Assembly (NCBI GenBank): GCA_002431345.1 | Contig: DJEN01000003.1 | Span: 1-15,430 of the forward strand | Reading direction: 5' to 3' | Source: Megasphaera sp. UBA5897 | GTDB lineage: Bacteria > Bacillota > Negativicutes > Veillonellales > Megasphaeraceae | DNA: 15,430 nucleotides | Shown here: piece by piece, positions 13,161-15,430 of the stretch | Layout of the letters: the number at the start of each line of letters is the position of its first letter | Position numbering within the stretch: the first letter of the stretch is position 1 | Program-made: the position numbers and the translations under genes | Notes under the pieces: model-generated | What the model saw: the letters and a program-made list of their open reading frames with translations, nothing else | Database searches by the model: none | What the model was told of the DNA's origin: nothing

Positions 13161-13813
13161 TAGCCGATGATGAACAATTAATGCGTCAGCTGGTAGCTGA
13201 TTTTCTGCAGCCTGAAGGATACGAAATACTGGAAGCGGCAGACGGCAAAGAAGCGTTGCAACTGTACCATGAACAGCATCCGGATTTGGTACTGCTCGAC
13301 GTCATGATGCCGGGATACGACGGCTGGACTGTATGCCGGGAAATTCGCCGGGAATCCTCCGTTCCCATCATGATGCTGACAGCCAAGGGCGAAGAAATTG
13401 ACCAGCTCTTTGCTTATGATTTAGGCGTTGATGAATATATTACCAAACCGTTTAGTCCCAAAATATTGGTTGCGAAAATAAAAGCACTGCTGCGGCGTAC
13501 GCAGAAAGAAGAAACCGAGCAGATTGCTGCTGCCGACGGCGTGTCCATTGACCAAGACGCACGGCAGGTTGTCTTGGACGGCAAAAATATTGACCTCAGT
13601 CCGACAGAATACAAACTGCTTACGTATTTGGTCACTAATGCCGGCAAGGCACTCAGCCGCCGGCAGATTCTCAACAAAGTGTGGAATTATGACTATTACG
13701 GCGATTTGCGTACTGTCGATACGCATATCAACCGCCTGCGCATCAAGCTGGGGGACAAAGGCAGGTATATTCAAACCGTGCGCGGCTACGGATACCGCTA
13801 TGATGCCAAATGA
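13145..13813 (+). CDS. Two-component response regulator, OmpR/PhoB family
   Basis: A 222-aa DNA-binding regulator. The receiver domain (about 1-118) has the acidic pair D8-D9, phosphoacceptor D52 in LLDVMMPGYDG, T79 in MLTAK and K101 in ITKPFSP. The winged-helix domain (about 125-222) has LSPTEYKLLTYL, the recognition-helix region VDTHINRLRIKLG and the closing VRGYGYRYD. AGAGGGAG stands 5 nt before the ATG, inside folK, overlapping its end by 16 bp. The stop overlaps the kinase start by 4 bp (ATGA), marking a cognate pair. The signal and regulon are unknown; sharing a transcript with folate genes is the only hint. Confidence 0.96.
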   Translation: MEKILIADDEQLMRQLVADFLQPEGYEILEAADGKEALQLYHEQHPDLVLLDVMMPGYDGWTVCREIRRESSVPIMMLTAKGEEIDQLFAYDLGVDEYITKPFSPKILVAKIKALLRRTQKEETEQIAAADGVSIDQDARQVVLDGKNIDLSPTEYKLLTYLVTNAGKALSRRQILNKVWNYDYYGDLRTVDTHINRLRIKLGDKGRYIQTVRGYGYRYDAK

Positions 13814-15360
13814 TACGGCTGTCTCTTCGCGCCAAATCAGGACTGTACGTCATTGGCTTTACGCTGTTTTTCATTGTCACGCTGATGATTGCCATTGGTG
13901 TAGGCTTTAACAATTTCTTTTATTCTGTCAAAAAAGACGGCATGATAGAAGCCAGCCAGGAAATCAGTGCGATTTATAAAGAAAAGAAAATGGACGGCGA
14001 AAGTCAGTTTGACCTCATCAGCCAGAATTTGGGCGCAGAAATCCTTATTATCGACAACAGCCAGCTTGTCTATTCATCGCGCCCGGGACGGCGTATTTTC
14101 ATTGGACCGCCCAAAGCTGATACAAAAGACGTGGTCGTGGCTGTAGGAAAGGAAGAAGAAGCCAAAGCCCATCAGGACCAGGCTGAACAGCCCAAACATA
14201 TCCAAGAGATGATAGATTTGTTGCAGGGCCGCCAGCCCGATGAAGACGAACTGGGCAAAGTCAAGCACTACCGCCCCAGCGAAACGTTCCAGTATTTTAA
14301 TCTGATTTCCCGCATCGAAGGGCAGTCCTACGTGCTCATCAGCCAGCCTGTCGCGCCTATGAAAAAAACGATTAGCATTGTACAGCATTTTATCTTTACG
14401 TGCGGTATTATTTGGCTGGTCATTGCCGTCATAGGCACTATTTTGCTGACTAATAAGATGGTAAAGCCTTTGTTGGAGCTGAAAAAAATATCCGTCGCCA
14501 TGACGCATATGAATTTTACCCAAAAGTGGCAGGGACGCAATACCGACGAAATCGGTGAATTAGGCCGTAGTCTCAATACGTTGTCCGATCAGCTGCATCA
14601 TGCACTGGATGAACTGCAAAAATCCAATGACAAATTGAAGCAGCAGCTGGATAAGGCCAAAGAAATAGAACACATGCGGAAATCCTTTATTTTTGCCGTG
14701 TCCCATGAGCTGAAGACTCCGCTGGCGATTATTCAGGGATATGCCGAAGGATTGGACAGCCTGCAGAGCGATGAACAGACGCGGCAGCGTTACTGCCATG
14801 TCATTCAAACGGAAACGGTAAAAATGGATAATTTGGTTAAGAGTCTGCTCAATTTGTCACGGCTGGAAACAGGGGCTTTCAAACTGGAAAAAATGATTTT
14901 TGATTTTGGTGCCTTGACGGATGAAGCCCAGGCACGGTTTGCGCAGGCTGTGCAAAAAAAAGAAATTCGGATTACATGGAAGCTGCCGCCGGATATGACG
15001 ACGTACGGCGATCCGGAACAAATAGACTGCATTATGAGCAATTTTTTGAGCAATGCCATTGATTATACGCCGCAGGGCAAAGAAATTACCGTTACCGGCG
15101 AAGATTTGGGCACGGTCTATAAAGTGTTCATACATAATCAGGGGATTCAGATTCCCGAAGCATGCCAAAAACGGATTTGGGAACCTTTTTACAAAGTAGA
15201 CACGGCAAGAAGCCGCAATGTACAGCGTACCTTTGGCGGGCACGGTCTGGGATTGGGCATTGTCGCAGAACTCGTTAAACTCCACGGGCAAACGTACGGA
15301 GTATACAATACAGACGACGGCGTCACTTTTTGGTTTACTATCGAAAAAGCAAAATCATAA
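13810..15360 (+). CDS. Membrane sensor histidine kinase
   Basis: Partner of the preceding regulator; senses a signal outside the membrane and phosphorylates it. The 516-aa protein has membrane segment 1 (about 12-34), an extracytoplasmic region of about 155 residues, membrane segment 2 (about 194-215), a HAMP linker, a coiled-coil stretch (about 255-290), the HisKA motif FAVSHELKTPLA with H299, and a HATPase domain with N411/N415 in NFLSNAIDYTP and GGHGLGLGIV. The G1 region reads NQGIQIP in place of the more usual DxGxGI, as in some VanS-like kinases. The sensor region contains a charged, Gln/Glu/Lys-rich stretch (about 115-155) which looks unfolded. I recognise no known ligand-binding domain. 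Confidence 0.95.
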   Translation: MIRLSLRAKSGLYVIGFTLFFIVTLMIAIGVGFNNFFYSVKKDGMIEASQEISAIYKEKKMDGESQFDLISQNLGAEILIIDNSQLVYSSRPGRRIFIGPPKADTKDVVVAVGKEEEAKAHQDQAEQPKHIQEMIDLLQGRQPDEDELGKVKHYRPSETFQYFNLISRIEGQSYVLISQPVAPMKKTISIVQHFIFTCGIIWLVIAVIGTILLTNKMVKPLLELKKISVAMTHMNFTQKWQGRNTDEIGELGRSLNTLSDQLHHALDELQKSNDKLKQQLDKAKEIEHMRKSFIFAVSHELKTPLAIIQGYAEGLDSLQSDEQTRQRYCHVIQTETVKMDNLVKSLLNLSRLETGAFKLEKMIFDFGALTDEAQARFAQAVQKKEIRITWKLPPDMTTYGDPEQIDCIMSNFLSNAIDYTPQGKEITVTGEDLGTVYKVFIHNQGIQIPEACQKRIWEPFYKVDTARSRNVQRTFGGHGLGLGIVAELVKLHGQTYGVYNTDDGVTFWFTIEKAKS

Positions 15361-15373
15361 TAGCAATGCAAGC

Positions 15374-15430
15374 AAAGCTGCATGCGCGTATCTATGAAAG
15401 TATCTGCATAGATACGGCGTGCAGCTTTTG
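15374..15430 (+). terminator. Long hairpin after the kinase, probable terminator cut by the window edge
   Basis: AAAGCTGCATGCGCGTATCTATG (15374-15396 region, arms quoted by position) pairs with 15407-15428 around the loop AAAGTATCTG, with about 20 pairs, one T:G pair and one bulged G. Four T (15426-15429) follow the right arm but the window ends at 15430, so the T-run cannot be judged. It begins 14 nt after the kinase stop, where an operon end would be expected. Confidence 0.65.

Overview
The window is a stretch of chromosome from a low-to-mid GC Firmicute with an outer membrane, most likely a Negativicute (Megasphaera- or Veillonella-like). The housekeeping genes have Firmicute order and sequence (cysteine desulfurase-mnmA, lepA-hemW, rpsU-yqeY). 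At the same time, the gene at 8647-9270 encodes a secreted beta-barrel that looks like an outer-membrane protein, which a monoderm Firmicute would not need. The genus is inferred from style and was not tested by a search. No transposon, prophage, CRISPR array, rRNA or tRNA is visible.

Layout. (1) 1-218: gene-free leader with a palindrome, a region of possible structured RNA (weak 6S RNA candidate) and the promoter of the first operon. (2) 219-5400: cysteine desulfurase, mnmA, lepA and hemW, all co-directional and tightly packed. The first two make the thiolated wobble uridine of tRNA; lepA is the ribosomal back-translocase EF4; hemW is a radical-SAM family haem chaperone. (3) 5461-6198: a perfect consensus promoter, then rpsU (59 codons) and yqeY. 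(4) 6227-8344: a glutamine synthetase of unusual length (633 aa). Its promoter and start codon are separated by a hairpin followed by nine T, so its expression should depend on terminator read-through. (5) 8345-9351: AT-rich intergenic region, outer-membrane beta-barrel gene, bidirectional terminator. (6) 9393-10537: five exact tandem 7-bp repeats abutting the stop codon of the only minus-strand gene, a membrane acyltransferase. (7) 10599-10630: a perfect inverted repeat whose two arms are opposing extended -10 promoters. (8) 10662-15360: a rightward gene train made of an ECF-like membrane protein, a DUF3592-like protein, folE, folB, folK, and an OmpR-type response regulator and its sensor kinase. 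A long hairpin at the window's end probably terminates it.

How the parts fit. folE, folB and folK supply three steps of tetrahydropterin/folate synthesis, but folP is absent from the cluster. The two-component pair is fused to this operon by overlaps (16 bp folK/regulator, 4 bp regulator/kinase), so folate genes and the signalling pair are probably co-transcribed. The most interesting signals are the attenuator-like leader of the glutamine synthetase, the glutamine synthetase itself, the two His substitutions at expected basic GTP-binding positions of FolE, the face-to-face promoter palindrome and the heptamer tandem repeat. I did not find a convincing wholly new multi-gene system; most genes belong to well-known families.
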